From: Cottoperca gobio
Lineage: Eukaryota > Chordata > Actinopteri > Perciformes > Bovichtidae
Assembly (NCBI RefSeq): GCF_900634415.1
Contig: NC_041378.1
Location: 530,667 to 594,666, forward strand
DNA: 64,000 nucleotides
Direction: 5' to 3'
In this document: piece after piece, positions 1 to 12,140 of the stretch
Layout: each line of letters begins with the position of its first letter
Position numbering within the stretch: position 1 is the stretch's first letter
Position numbers and translations under genes: made by a program
Notes under the pieces: generated by a model
The model's input: the letters and a program-made list of their open reading frames with translations, nothing else
The model's database searches: none
What the model was told of the DNA's origin: nothing

Positions 1-2660
1 GGAGCTAATGAGGTGAAAGTTTCCAGAATTTTTAAAGAAAAACTATCATCCTGACTTCCATGAAACTTTGGACGGTTGAAGCATCGGGAAGAACACGTCA
101 CATTTATTTATTTATTAACATTGCAAGATGGCGTTCAGGTCTGCGGTCTCAGAGGGCTTCTATTCGTTCTTTAATCAGCTCAGGGTTGTTCGGGGCCCTC
201 TTGATGGACCCCAGGTTGGAACCATGACGAGCTTAACAATCCTACGGATCACATTAAACTAAGTCGACAGCTGTGCGCTGACATTTAGACGTAATTGGCT
301 CTGAAACAAACAGGATCTGTATTTGTGTGCATCTTAATCTCTTGTACAGTTCATGTAAATAGAAGCATCGACTGATGTGTACCGAGACACACACACACAG
401 TAATTTGGACTTTTCTTATTTAAAGTGTTAAATTGTCATTTAAATGTTTCACGATAGCTGAAAATACAAAGTGTTGAACGAGACGTTTGCTTGGTTTCTT
501 GTCGAGCAGCAGAAAGAAGGAGGCGAGCGCTGAGTGACACATGGAATGTTTTTATTCATCTGTTAGAGATCAGCGTTAGAAAAGTGACAGTGGACAAAGG
601 CAGTGCTTCCCCAGGAATGATTGTAATGTGTGGAGCAGGTGCAGGACATCTTGTACATTTAATAATGGAATATTTCAAGGTGGTAACCTGACCCCGTTAC
701 ACTCGGCATTAACACGCTTTCACACAAACAACTCTTCACATTTTAAATCTGTTTGTTTTTTAGCTTTAAGATTCAAACCTTTGAAGATCTGTCTGAAGCT
801 GAACTAAGTGTTTCCTCGCAGGAAACAGCAAAACGTAAATCAGATTTACCAGGTGAAGTCCTGGAACATCGCCTGGATGGTGCGTTCACTTACACCTGGG
901 TCGTTTCTAAAGTGACGGAGTTGAGAGTCACTCGATGTTTAAGGGTCTCGTGTCCTGGACATCTTCTCTCCTGCATGTTGATGCCTCGTGTAAAAGGGGA
1001 TAAGCTACTTTGTAACGGTCTTCATGCTTTCAAACAAATCTACGTCGTCACCGTGTTGCGCAGAGAAGAGCGTCAAGAAGGAATAGAAAGGTCAGGAACA
1101 AACCTGGCAACCTCAGGTGGAAGAAGGTGGAACATCGCAGCAGCGGATTGTCTTTACATCGGTACCCGTCAAAGGAGGCTCGTTTAGTTTCTTCCTCTTC
1201 GCTTGGTTTGCGTGATTTATTGCTTCTCGTGCGAGTGAAGTAGAAACGGTTTCAAAAATAAACTTTCCCCTTTCAGTTGTGACACTGCACCTGCTGGAGA
1301 GAGAGCACGTTCCAGAGCGCGTACAGCTTCTCACAGCAGAACATCCAACATGAGATTTATTGTTTTACATTTTTGGAATCAAATTAGATTTTTGAACAAA
1401 TATATGAAGTGGTTTTGCAGGATGTCAGTGAGACTGAACTGGGAATCACTGCTTTGGCAAATAGTTTCCTCATTCAAAGATGTTTTTATCCTCAGATCTG
1501 CTCTCAGACGGGAGCAGTTGCATAATTATTTCACATTTTCTGCTTTTCTTAATAAACGCAGACACACAAATCATAATCACAGAGCTGAATTACTGCTCTG
1601 GCCAAAAAGTAAAACCCCGACGAGCGTTTAAAGTTTCGAGTGATGTTCGGTCTCAAAGTCGAACGTTTTTTGCACTTTTCTCTCATTAGTTTTACATTAA
1701 ATCACACAGTGAGGAGAACAGAGGAATCACGACATGAACAAATCAACGAGGTCTCCAGTTACATTCGGTTGGAAAGACAAAAAGGTAAAATGAAAAAGGA
1801 TTAGCAATTATTGACTTAATTGTGATGCAGCGGCTCGTGCCACGTGCAGCGGCTCGTGCCACGTGCAGCGGCTCGTGCCACGTGCAGCGGCTCGCGCCAC
1901 GTGCAGCGGCTCGCGCCACGTGCAGCGGCTCGCGCCACGTGCAGCGGCTCGTGCAGCGGCTCGCGCCACGTGCAGCGGCTCGCGCCACGTGCAGCGGCTC
2001 GCGCCACGTGCAGCGGCTCGCGCCACGTGCAGCTGCAGCGGCTCGCGCCACGTGCAGCGGCTCGCGCCACGTGCAGCGGCTCGCGCCACGTGCAGCGGCA
2101 CGTGCAGCGGCACGTGCAGCGGCTCGTGCAGCTCTGCCTCGCTGACGGCTACTTGTGCAAGAGTTTGTCTGTGAACCAGGAGGAGACTATGTAAACAGCA
2201 GCTTTAAGGTCTGAGGGTCAGCGAGCTGTTAGGATGGAAGCGACACTGCAGTGTAATAATCAGGAATCATTACAGAGGAATTAAGTTTGGTTTTGGGGAG
2301 GCAGCGTTGAAGAAAAGAAAAAGTCCTACTTGTGGCATTTAAACCCTGTTGTAGTATTAAGGCCTCGTAGTTAAGACTTGCAGAGAACACAATTCCTTGT
2401 AAAACTACCAGATGTGATAATTTAGAATGATTTTTCTGCATAGGGTTCAATGCAAAACGTCCCCCGTCCCCCCCCCCCCTCCCTCCTGCGAGGATCTGAA
2501 AAACAGCAAGAAGAAAACAAACGAGCAGAGAAACAGAAGGACAGCTGAGAGAAACGTTTCACGTGAATGCAGTCAGAACCTGGAGCAGTGCGCTCTGACG
2601 CCTGTGTGTTAGGTAGCTGGTGCATTTGTCCCTTTGTTTGCAGAGAAGCCGCCGGCACGT
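1..2660 (-). other. myo6 3' UTR and/or downstream flank
   Basis: The myo6 stop codon is at 2661-2663, so transcription continues toward position 1. No minus-strand AATAAA is seen between the stop and the minisatellite at 1827-2132. The first candidates beyond it are TTTATT on the plus strand at 1356-1361, 1216-1221 and 551-556, and the run around 101-116. The 3' end of the message cannot be fixed from sequence. Apart from the minisatellite and a short open stretch near 140-230, I see no gene here. Confidence 0.5.
1827..2132. repeat. 19-bp GC-rich minisatellite with E-box in each unit
   Basis: About 15 tandem units of CACGTGCAGCGGCTCGCGC and close variants. A few units are shortened (CGTGCAGCGG only), and the last two are changed to GGCACGTGCAGC. 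Each full unit holds the palindrome CACGTG and one or more CpGs. The array stands out sharply from the AT-rich flanks. Open frames across it in several frames are repeat artefacts. Confidence 0.95.
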
Positions 2661-2860
2661 CTACTTGAACATGCTCTGCAGCATGGCGGTGGCATAGGTG
2701 GGGCGCGCCTGCCGGCTCTCGATGGCGCTGCGCAGGTACGTGACGCCGCCGCAGCGCTCCCAGATCTCCTCGAACTGCCGGGGGAGGATCTCGGCCCCCC
2801 TCTTCCTCGACAGGCCCGTCTCCTCCAGACTCAGCTCGCACATCTCCATGTCGTCCTTTC
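2661..2860 (-). CDS. myo6: myosin VI, terminal coding exon (C-terminus of cargo-binding domain)
   Basis: The last exon starts after the acceptor ttacag (AG at 2861-2862) and ends with the TAG stop at 2661-2663. It completes a split Gly codon and reads KDDMEMCELSLEETGLSRKR, then the FEEIWERCGG segment, ending in ATAMLQSMFK. This is the extreme C-terminus of the cargo-binding domain, which in other vertebrates ends ATAMLQSLLK. It closes the fold that carries the WWY site of the previous exon. The 66-residue length is as expected for the family. Confidence 0.97.
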
Positions 2861-3660
2861 CTGTAACGGGAGAATGTGATTCAACAACGAGATTAATCTC
2901 TGTTTAACTTTCCAAACTTAGAACTTAGATCCTGTAAACATGATGTTTGTGTTTGCATGCTAACATTAGCATACTAACGTTAGCATGCTAACTTTAGCAT
3001 TTTAAAGATCACTTCTTTTGAGACCAGACAGTCTTCACCCCTTTCTTCTTTTTAAACTAATTACTAAGCATTTAAGTTTATTTTATTTAAATGTGTTAAA
3101 AATATTCTGTTAATATTTATATGGTTTTGTTGTGTTCTTATAATAAATAAACACAGTATGCAAAGAGTCGTTTCAAACTAAAATGAAAGAGAATGTTTTC
3201 TGCTTTTAAACTTTTAAACTAAACAGGAAATGTTTCACTCAAACGTGTGCACCCGCCCACTCAGAGGCTTCCAGGCTGGATCAGCATTTTTACTCTCACT
3301 AATAAAAAATAAACATTTGATCTGCAACAAGGGATGACTTGCATGGATGCAATTTGTCTTATTTATGGTTTTGCAGTGCGAGTTATAAAACTGTAGATCT
3401 CGCTGAGCACAAGAAACTGAAATCCATCTCACATAAAGAAAAGTAACATGAATCAATATAAACTGCAGTCGTCACAGTCCTGACGAGCAGAACTCTCACA
3501 TCCTGGGAATATTTCACAAAACCTGATCGATGCTTCATATCAGACGTCCAACTACTACAAAATAAAAGCCTCACATTCGTCACAGTGCAGGTGATGAATC
3601 TGTTGACACAAAGTCAAACTCCTGAACGTTTATTATATCTGGCAGTGAAGTGTCACTGCC

Positions 3661-3735
<75 letters not shown>

Positions 3736-3973
3736 TCCTTGTGCTACAATATGTTGGTGTTTAATGTTTATTTGAAGAAATGTATGTTTGTGGAAAAAAA
3801 AATATGTTTCAATTTTATTTTATTGTCTCATCAACCAAAAATGCTGCGACCGCCTGCAGTACCTCTGCGGACCCCCTAGGGGTTGCGGACCCCCTGTTGT
3901 TTGTCCTCCACACCAGGATGTGTGGTCTTCCTGTTTCAACCCCCCCCCCCCCCTCCCTCCGTGCCGTACTCAC
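2861..3973 (-). other. myo6 intron before the last exon
   Basis: 1.1-kb intron, donor GTGAGT at its high end and acceptor TTACAG at its low end. It contains a fish-typical GCTAAC/GTTAGC-rich patch near 2957-3000 and a long (AT)n tract at 3663-3732. No other gene is seen. Confidence 0.85.
3663..3732. repeat. (AT)n microsatellite
   Basis: About 35 perfect AT units in the last myo6 intron. Confidence 0.95.
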
Positions 3974-4192
3974 CGGCCACCAGCACGATGGGATGTTTGT
4001 CGGGGTGCAGCTCCATCTGCCGGGCGATCCAGGGCCCGTCGAAGTGAGCGTACCACCAGCCCTTCTTCTTGTTCTGCGGGTCTTTGTACTGGTCGCCCGG
4101 CCGGATGAACGGGATACGGAAGTAGCGCTGCTGCCGGTTCATCGCCACCTCGTACTGCCGGGCCGGGATTGGCGGGCCCGGGTTCTGCTGGG
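3974..4192 (-). CDS. myo6: myosin VI exon with WWY cargo motif
   Basis: 219-nt exon (phase 1 at both ends), acceptor TTATACAG and donor GTGAGT. It encodes QQNPGPPIPARQ, the NRQQRYFRIPFIRPGDQYKD stretch and KKKGWWYAHFDGPWIARQ. The Trp-Trp-Tyr motif is the established docking site for Dab2, Tom1/Tom1L2 and LMTK2 in the C-terminal cargo-binding domain. It is fully conserved here. The exon joins in frame to the exon ending VTDY upstream and to the terminal exon at the split Gly codon of VAG-KDD. Confidence 0.97.
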
Positions 4193-5591
4193 CTGTATAA
4201 ACATGTATATAAAAAGTTAGGCGTCTTCCACAGATGATAAGCAACCAATCAGGAGTCAGCGGCCATGTTTACATGCAGCCTGGTTATTGGGAGGATGGTC
4301 AGAAGTTAATGAGCAAAAAGCCATAATCCTGTTTATCAACCTGTGTATTAAATATTTATTATCATATTAATAAAACTTTACAAGCTCCAGGAGGTCACGC
4401 TCAGATTCCCCTTCATAAGGAACAACAGTGTTTTCAAAATAAAAGCATGAGTGTTTGATAATTCATTGATTTGTTATATTTGTATATTTCTGTCTGTTAT
4501 TTATTTATAGTTTTATTCTTTAATGTCTTCTTAATACCTGTACTTCATTTACTAATACTTCTTATTTAACTATGTTTTAAAATGATTATGTTACATACAT
4601 GTTAGATCTAGTAAATTCAAAGGCAGCTAGTTAGCTTAGCTTAGCATAGAGACTGGAAACGGGGGGAACAGCTAGCATGGCTCCGTCCAAAGTAACAGGA
4701 TCCACCTCCAGCAGCTCTAAAGCTTTAAAACTCTTATTATTCTTGGTTATTTAATTGAACAACTATTTAATAAACAGGTGAAGGCACTGGAATAAAAGCA
4801 AACGTGGAACCAACGATCCCAGTGGAGCAGGTGGACTTCCTGTTTCTTCTGCATGTAAACATGAAGCTCTGCTGGTCTCAGGTCAGCTGGTTTACAGTCA
4901 GTGTTTCAGAGTTCAGCACACAGAGGGAAGAAGATCAGCGAGACGTGAAGCAGCTGTTTATGAAAGGGTTTGCACACGTGTGAGACGTAAACTCTACAGG
5001 AGGTGGAGGAAGCCAGAAACTCATGTTCATGTTTTCAGTTTTAGAAATCAGAACGTGCTTTAAAAGATCTCTCGTTTCCGACTCAGCCGTTTAAATATCT
5101 CGATGTAAATGTCATTATGTTAAAAGCAGAGCGATGGAAACAAGAGAAGTCTTCTGTCACTTGGTGGAAATGAACTGATTCAGGTTCTAACTGTTTGTTA
5201 GTCTGAAAACATGAAACAACCGTCACCAACAAACGCCTTCACGCCACCTGCTCAGCAACAACTGCACCAGCAAACATCTTGTTGAGCAGAAGCTGCAGGA
5301 AACGGAGAACGATTGTTCCGAGGCACTTGAAGTGAACTCCCCGCTGGACGCTCAGGTTGACTCGTCGTGACTTCCTGCTGCATGCAGGGACGAGTGGACG
5401 AGCTCATTCAGGTTTTAGGGCGACGGCGACCTCAAGGGGACGAGTGACGTGCGAGTAAACAAACATCAGCTGCAGTTTCATTTGTGTCGGTTTCAGAGTC
5501 CTTCACGTAAAAAGGTTTACAACCTAATATATTTTGTGAGGACGAGTGGATTCATTTCACTGTAAAAATATATATAAAAATATATATAATA

Positions 5592-5597
<6 letters not shown>

Positions 5598-5641
<44 letters not shown>
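5598..5641. repeat. (TA)n tract at the 5' edge of the LINE
   Basis: A TA run directly precedes the first LINE-like sequence. It hides any target-site duplication and may have been the insertion site. Confidence 0.85.
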
Positions 5642-5644
<3 letters not shown>

Positions 5645-8600
5645 CAAAAACGACTTCATGAAAGAAAGGGAAAGGAAAGGAGAGACCCTGCCCGGAGGAA
5701 GCCCGGGGCCCCCGTCTGGAGCCAGGCCCAGAGGGAGGGCCCGACAGCGAGCGCCTGGTGGCCGGGTTTGCCACGGAGCCCGGTCGGGCACAGCCCGAAG
5801 AAGCTACGTGGTGCCTCCCATCCATCCATCCTGTGGGCCCACCACTCATGGGAAAAACCGCTGGGGTCGGGTGCGCTGTCACACGGGTGGCAGTGATGGT
5901 CAGGGACCTCGACGGACCAGACCCGGGCAGCAGAGGCTGGCTCTGGGGACGTGGAACGTCACCTCTCTGTGGGGGAAGGAGCCGGAACTAGTGCGGGAGG
6001 TGGATCGCTACCAGTTGGATCTGGTGGGGCTTACCTCCACGCACAGTCTTGGCTCTGGAACCGTACTCCTGGATAGGGGTTGGACTCTATTCTTCTCCGG
6101 AGTTGCCCAAGGTGTGAGGCCTCGGGCCGGGGTGGGGATACTCACTAGCCCCCGGCTGAGCGCCGCCACGTTGGAGTTTATCCCGGTGGACGAGAGGGTC
6201 GCCTCCCTACGCCTTCGGGTTATGGGGGGGAAAACTCTGACTGTTGTTTGTGCCTATGCCCCAAACCGCAGTTCTGAGTATTCGGCCTTCTTGGAGACCC
6301 TGAATGGAGCCCTGCAGGTGGCTCCAGTAGGGGACTCCGTAGTCTTGCTGGGAGACTTCAACGCACACGTGGGAAACGATGGAGACACCTGGAGAGGCGT
6401 GATTGGGAGGAAGGGCCTCCCTGATCTAAACCCGAACGGTCGTTTGTTGTTGGACTTCTGTGCTAGTCATGGAATGGCCATAACAAACACCATGTTCGAA
6501 CATAAGGATGCTCATAAGTGCACGTGGTACCAGAGCACCCTAGGCCAAAGGTCAATGATCGATTTCGTAATCGTATCATCTGATCTGAGGCCGCATGTTT
6601 TGGACACTCGGGTGAAGAGAGGGGCGGAGCTGTCGACTGATCACCATCTGGTGGTGAGTTGGATCAAGGGGTGGGGGAAGACTCTGGACAGACCTGGTAA
6701 ACCCAAACGGGTAGTGCGGGTGAACTGGGAACGTCTGGAGGAAGCCCCTGTCCTGGGGATCTTTAACTCACACCTCCGGCGGAGCTTTTCAGCCATCCCT
6801 GTGGAGGTTGGGGGCATTGAACCTGAGTGGGCGATGTTCAAAACCTCTATTGCTGAAGCTGCGGTGATGAGCTGTGGTCTCAAGGTCTTAGGTGCCTCAA
6901 GGGGCGGTAACCCTCGAACACCGTGGTGGACCCCGGTGGTCAGGGAAGCCGTCCGACTGAAGAAGGAGTCCTTCCGGGTTATGTTATCCGGGAGGACTCC
7001 GGAAACAGTTGCAGGGTATCGAAGGACTAGAAGGGTGGCAGCTTCTGCCGTGTCAGAGGCAAAGCAGCGGGTGTGGGAGAAGTTCGGAGAAGCTATGGAG
7101 AAGGACTTTCGGTCGGCACCAAGGTGCTTCTGGAAAACCATCCGGCACCTCAGGAGGGGGAAGCGAGGAACCATCCAAGCTGTGTACAGCAAGGGTGGGA
7201 CCCTGCTGACTTCAACTGAGAAGGTTATCGGCCGCTGGAAGGAGCACTTTGAGGAACTCCTGAATCCGACTAACACGCCCTCTATGGTTGAGGCAGAGCT
7301 GGAAGCTGATGGGGGATCATCGTCAATTTCCCTGATGGAAGTCACTGAGGTAGTCAAACAACTCCACAGTGGCAAAGCCGCAGGGGTTGATGAGATCCGT
7401 CCAGAAATGCTGAAGGCTTTGGGTGTTGAGGGGCTGTCTTGGTTGACACGCCTCGTCAACATTGCGTGGAAGTCTGGGACAGTGCCTAGGGGTTGGCAGA
7501 CCGGGGTGGTGGTTCCCCTATTTAAAAAGGGGGACCAGAGAGTGTGTGCCAACTACAGGGGTATCACACTTCTCAGCCTCCCTGGTAAAGTCTACTCCAA
7601 GGTACTGGAAAGGAGGGTTCGGCCGGTAGTCGAACCTCTGATTGAAGAGGAACAATGCGGATTCCGTCCTGGTCGTGGAACAACAGACCAACTCTTTACT
7701 CTTGCAAGGATCCTGGAGGGGGCCTGGGAGTACGCCCATCCGGTCTACATGTGTTTTGTGGATCTGGAGAAGGCGTATGACCGGGTCCCCCGGGTGATAC
7801 TGTGGGAGGTGCTGCGGGAGTATGGGGTGAGGGGGTCACTTTTGAGGGCCATCCAATCCCTGTACGCCCAAAGCGAGAGTTGTGTCCGGATACTCGGCAG
7901 TAAGTCGGACTCGTTTCCCGTGAATGTTGGCCTCCGCCAGGGCTGCGCTTTATCACCAATCCTGTTCGTGATTTTCATGGATAGGATATCGAGGCGTAGT
8001 CGTGGAGGAGAGGGGTTGCAGTTCGGTGACCTGAGGATCTCATCGCTGCTCTTTGCAGATGATGTGGTCCTTATGGCATCATCGGTCTGTGACCTTCAAC
8101 ACTCACTGGATCGGTTCGCAGCCGAGTGTGCAGCGGTTGGGATGAGGATCAGCACCTCCAAATCTGAGGCCATGGCTCTCAGCAGGAAACCGGTGGATTG
8201 CCTACTCCGGGTAGGGAATGAGCCATTACCCCAAGTGAAGGAGTTCAAGTACCTCGGGGTCTTGTTCGCGAGTGAGGGGACAATGGAGCGAGAGATTGGC
8301 CGGAGAATCGGCGCAGCGGGGGCGGTATTACAGTCACTTTACCGCACCGTTGTGACGAAAAGAGAGCTGAGCCAGAAGGCAAAGCTCTCAATATACCGGT
8401 CGATCTTCGTTCCTACCCTCACCTATGGTCATGAAGGCTGGGTCATGACCGAAAGAACGAGATCACGGGTACAAGCGGCCGAAATGGGTTTTCTCAGACG
8501 GGTGGCTGGCGTCTCCCTTAGAGATAGGGTGAGAAGCTCAGCCATCCGTGAGAGACTCGGAGTAGAGCCGCTGCTCCTTTACGTTGAAAGGAGCCAGTTG

Positions 8601-8840
8601 AGGTGGTTCGGGCATCTAGTAAGGATGCCACCTGGGCGCCTCCCTAGGGAGGTGTTCCAGGCACGTCCAGCTGGGAGGAGACCCCGGGGAAGACCCAGGA
8701 CTCGGTGGAGAGATTATATCTCCTCACTGGCCTGGGAACGCCTCAGGATCCCCCAGTCGGAGCTGGAGGATGTGGCCCGGAGAAGGGAAGATTGGGGTTC
8801 CTTACTGGAGCTGCTGCCCCCGCGACCCGATCCCGGATAA
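5640..8840 (+). CDS. LINE polyprotein: AP-like endonuclease plus reverse transcriptase
   Basis: 1066-codon open frame. The first ~100 codons probably correspond to 5' UTR, because the conserved region starts near residue 102 (LGTWNVTSLW), so the true start is uncertain. Residues ~100-340 are an AP-type endonuclease (LLGDFNAHVGND near 239; STDHHLVVSW near 332). The position where many LINE endonucleases carry the catalytic Glu reads VGLTSTHSLG, so that Glu is not obvious. Residues ~620-860 are the reverse transcriptase (VVVPLFKKGD, QCGFRPGRGTTDQ, CFVDLEKAYDRVPR, GLRQGCALSP and the catalytic FADDVVLMA box near 805). The C-terminal part (RSQLRWFGHLVRMPPGRLP) is typical of fish RTE-like proteins often mislabelled craniofacial development protein 2. 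No stop or frameshift is present. Confidence 0.9.
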
Positions 8841-8867
8841 GCGGTAGACGATGGATGGATGGATGGA
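5640..8867 (+). mobile_element. Rex3-like (RTE clade) non-LTR retrotransposon, apparently full length
   Basis: A LINE inserted antisense to myo6. A GC-rich 5' region is followed by one open frame with endonuclease and reverse transcriptase domains. The 3' untranslated part is only a few bases and ends in a GATG tandem tail (8850-8867), the hallmark described for fish Rex3. The base composition (GC-rich) is unlike the surrounding intron. The uninterrupted frame implies recent insertion. The family name rests on motif memory and the tail. RTE membership is firmer than the Rex3 label. Confidence 0.85.
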
Positions 8868-9122
8868 TATATATAGAGTATTTATAGATATATATATATA
8901 ATATATATATAAGATATATATGATAGGTGAGAATATATAATTATATAGGAATAGATATATAAATATAAAGATAAATGAGAGATATATTATATAGATAGAG
9001 ATATTATAGACGATATATATATAGATGTATATTTATTTTATTTAGTATATATAAATATATACAATATAAATATAGATATATATACAAAATATATATATAT
9101 ATATATAAATATATATAGAAAT

Positions 9123-9155
<33 letters not shown>

Positions 9156-9255
9156 TTTATATTTATTTTATTTATATATATATAAATATATACAAATATA
9201 AATCTAGATATATATACAAAATATATATAAAAATATAAATATAAATATATATTTA
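8868..9255. repeat. TA/GATA-rich simple sequence behind the LINE tail
   Basis: About 390 bp of degenerate TATA, GATA and TAAA motifs following the GATG tail. The matching place in the other copy (19767-20128) is largely GA-rich instead, so this tract is hypervariable or poorly assembled. Confidence 0.8.
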
Positions 9256-10329
9256 TATAAACAATGAGATGAGTCTGTTTCTCTGTAAAGAATCTTCATA
9301 TTTTCTAAACGATGGACAGAAGACGTTCTGAATGAAACCCCGACATCAGCAGATTAAAAGATGCTCGAGCTTCACAAACATCCGTCTGATGAAGACGGAC
9401 GGTTACGGTCCGGAGCGAAGCGTCTGTGCGGCGGCGCCAGACGTGGGTCAGAGTCGTAGAAATGATGTTATTAAAAGGTTTATGAATGTAACCCTGATGG
9501 AGAACACTGCAGTTAGTTCTAGTTTGGATATCTGGGGGCGGCTCATTACTCATGAGCCCCGGATCATCAGGTCATCAGGATTTAATTTCATGGCACGTTA
9601 GATATCCTGCGTGTACGAGAGGCAGCCGACGAAGCTCAATGTTACCCACTGTGGGGGCTCCCGAGGAGACGCAGTGACGATGTGCACCAGAGTTACCTTC
9701 ACTGCACAACAACACGTCTCCTCCAATCAGCCGCACGTCACGCTCCTGTGCTCCTGATGCTATCGTGCCAACACACACTTGCAGGCAGAAGCCCTGAAGC
9801 CGCTTGTCCTGCTCCGTTTCCCCTTCCTTCAAGACATGTGTGTGTGTGTGTGTGGGGGGGGGGGGGGGGCAGTAAGAGCACCGGTGCAGCGGTCATGAAG
9901 ATGAAACGACGGCTTCTCTCCTCTAACTTCTCCATGAGAGGCAGCAGTTGCCGTGGAAACCCACCCTCCCTCCGCCACCGAAAGAGAAACCTTCCCATCA
10001 GACCGTGCGACCCGTCAGCAGACCTCTACCATGTTAGGGTTAATAAGGGGGGGGGGCTCTGAGGTTAGTAGTGTTACACACTGGAGGACCACTTACATGC
10101 TTGTTTCACAGGAGGTGCACGATCTGAAAGTAAACATGCCAGGTTACACACACACACACACACACTGCAGGATGCGACACAGACACGATGACGTCATCAG
10201 ACGAGAAGAGATTATTATTCATCATGACGCGTTCAGATATGGAGACACGTGACACACAGGGAGAAGAGGGAAGCACACAATAATTATGTCACCATGTCAG
10301 AATAAAATCCTGATAACGATATTATCATG

Positions 10330-10722
10330 AGATCTATATAAAATATATCTATATAAAATATAGCTATATAAAATATATCTATATAAAATATATCTCTATA
10401 AAATATATCTATATAAAATATATCTCTATAAAATATATCTCTATAAAATTTATCTCTATAAAATATATCTATTTAAAATATATCTATATAAAATATATCT
10501 ATATAAAATATAGCTATATAAAATATATCTATTTAAAATATATCTATATAAAATATATCTATATAAAATATAGCTATATAAAATATAGCTATATATCTAT
10601 ATAAAATATATCTATATAAAATATATCTATATATCTATATAAAATATATCTATATATCTATATAAAATATATCTATATAAAATATATCTATATAAAATAT
10701 ATCTATATAAAATATATCTATA
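10330..10722. repeat. 15-bp AT satellite, copy 1
   Basis: About 26 units of ATCTATATAAAATAT with variants (AGCTATA, ATCTCTATA, ATCTATTTA). An almost identical array lies at 21198-21588. Confidence 0.92.
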
Positions 10723-11674
10723 AACGGAAAACTCTTTAACTTTGTTTGAGTGCGTTTTGTGGAGAGAAATAAAGTAACGATATAATCGTGTATTTAAACG
10801 TCAATATTTAATTCATAATTTATTATTATTATTTTAAAAGCAGAGTATTAAATATATCAAAATATATTAATAAATATATTTATATATAAATAAAATATAA
10901 AAATATATCTAAATATAATATTATAGTATATTGTACCGTATATTGAGTATTGTACGCACCATAAGAAGTTTTGTTTATTTGGCACTTTAGTTCTGAGGTT
11001 TCGTTGGCGTCTCTACATTTCGAATCCTTCCTGCGGTCTCTTCCTCATCACGCCGTCTCTTCCTCATCACACCGTCTCTTCCTGTGTGGAGGCTGAGACG
11101 GTGTTCAGGGACTAAATGAATCCTTACATCCTATAATATAAAGCTGCGGCACAGTTAGTGAATGACACCAGATGCATCACTGGAAGCATTTTATTTATTT
11201 TATTTAGTATATACTTTATCCTGGTCATTTTATATTTTAAATAAGGATTTATTTCCTATTATTTTGGAGATTTTTCTCATTTTATGATTTGTTTTATTAA
11301 TTATAATATTATTATTTTTGATTGACTTAAAAATATATATATATTAATTTTTTTGGTTGACATATTATACATATATTAAAACAAAATTAATTGCATTTTT
11401 TAAAAATATATCTTACTAACAAAAGGCTTGTCAGATAATCACAGGCTTCAGAACCCGCCCTCGTTGTATATATTTGATGAAAAACGAAACATTTTAAACG
11501 ACGTGTAAGACCAGTCGCTGATAACTTTTCTTATTTACACAAACGCTGCTTTACTTCACGATGTTTTGCGGCGTCATGTCTGCTTGTTGATATTCTTTTA
11601 TGCTCTTTGTGCAAAGTAAATTCCTCCAGGGCCAATAAAAGGTTTCATTAATTCAGATATGAAGCAGAGGGATG

Positions 11675-11710
<36 letters not shown>

Positions 11711-12140
11711 TCCAATCAGTAGTCTGAGCAGAGCAGCACAATAGACGGAGCTCTCCGTCGTCATGACAACTCGACGTGTGTGGCACAGGGCGATGTGGAG
11801 TCAGAAAATTGTGAAAAATATCAGAGAGGCAGAAAATTCTCCACATTTGAGGAAAAATGACTTTCACGATTATCAAAATTGGCGATTATGTTTAGTGGAC
11901 TAACAGTTTGAGAGGCAACGTTGGATCATCTCTCAAACCTGTTCAGGAGTTTAAAGCTGGACTGTAGATGAATATAAAAGGAGCTTCGCAGAAGCAGGAG
12001 GATCGTCTTTAAATGAAGCTTCAACACAAACTCACTGCTGGAAGGAGACAAATATCCTTCAATATGCAAATAAAACCCTCAAGTCTCCTGAACATAAAGC
12101 ACGCTTCATTTAAAGCTCGAGCGGTGATGCGGTGACGTAC

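Larger units (their letters stand above)
4193..12140 (-). other. large myo6 intron hosting a LINE and AT-rich repeats
   Basis: 7.9-kb intron. Around 4620-4850 is a fragment of a widespread fish repeat (GCTTAGCATAGAGACTGGAAA followed by a CAGCTAGCATGGCTC-like segment). 5640-8867 is the Rex3-like LINE. 8868-9255 is TA-rich simple sequence. 10330-10722 is a 15-bp AT satellite. From 8195 onward the sequence is also present at 19091-27040. I see no additional exon. Confidence 0.85.

Noticed and set aside
1743..2194. Overlapping Arg/Ala-rich and Cys/Ser-rich frames on both strands
   Set aside because: All are translations of the 19-bp minisatellite in different frames.
6641..7552. 303-codon minus-strand frame within the LINE
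   Set aside because: Antisense shadow of the endonuclease-reverse transcriptase frame.
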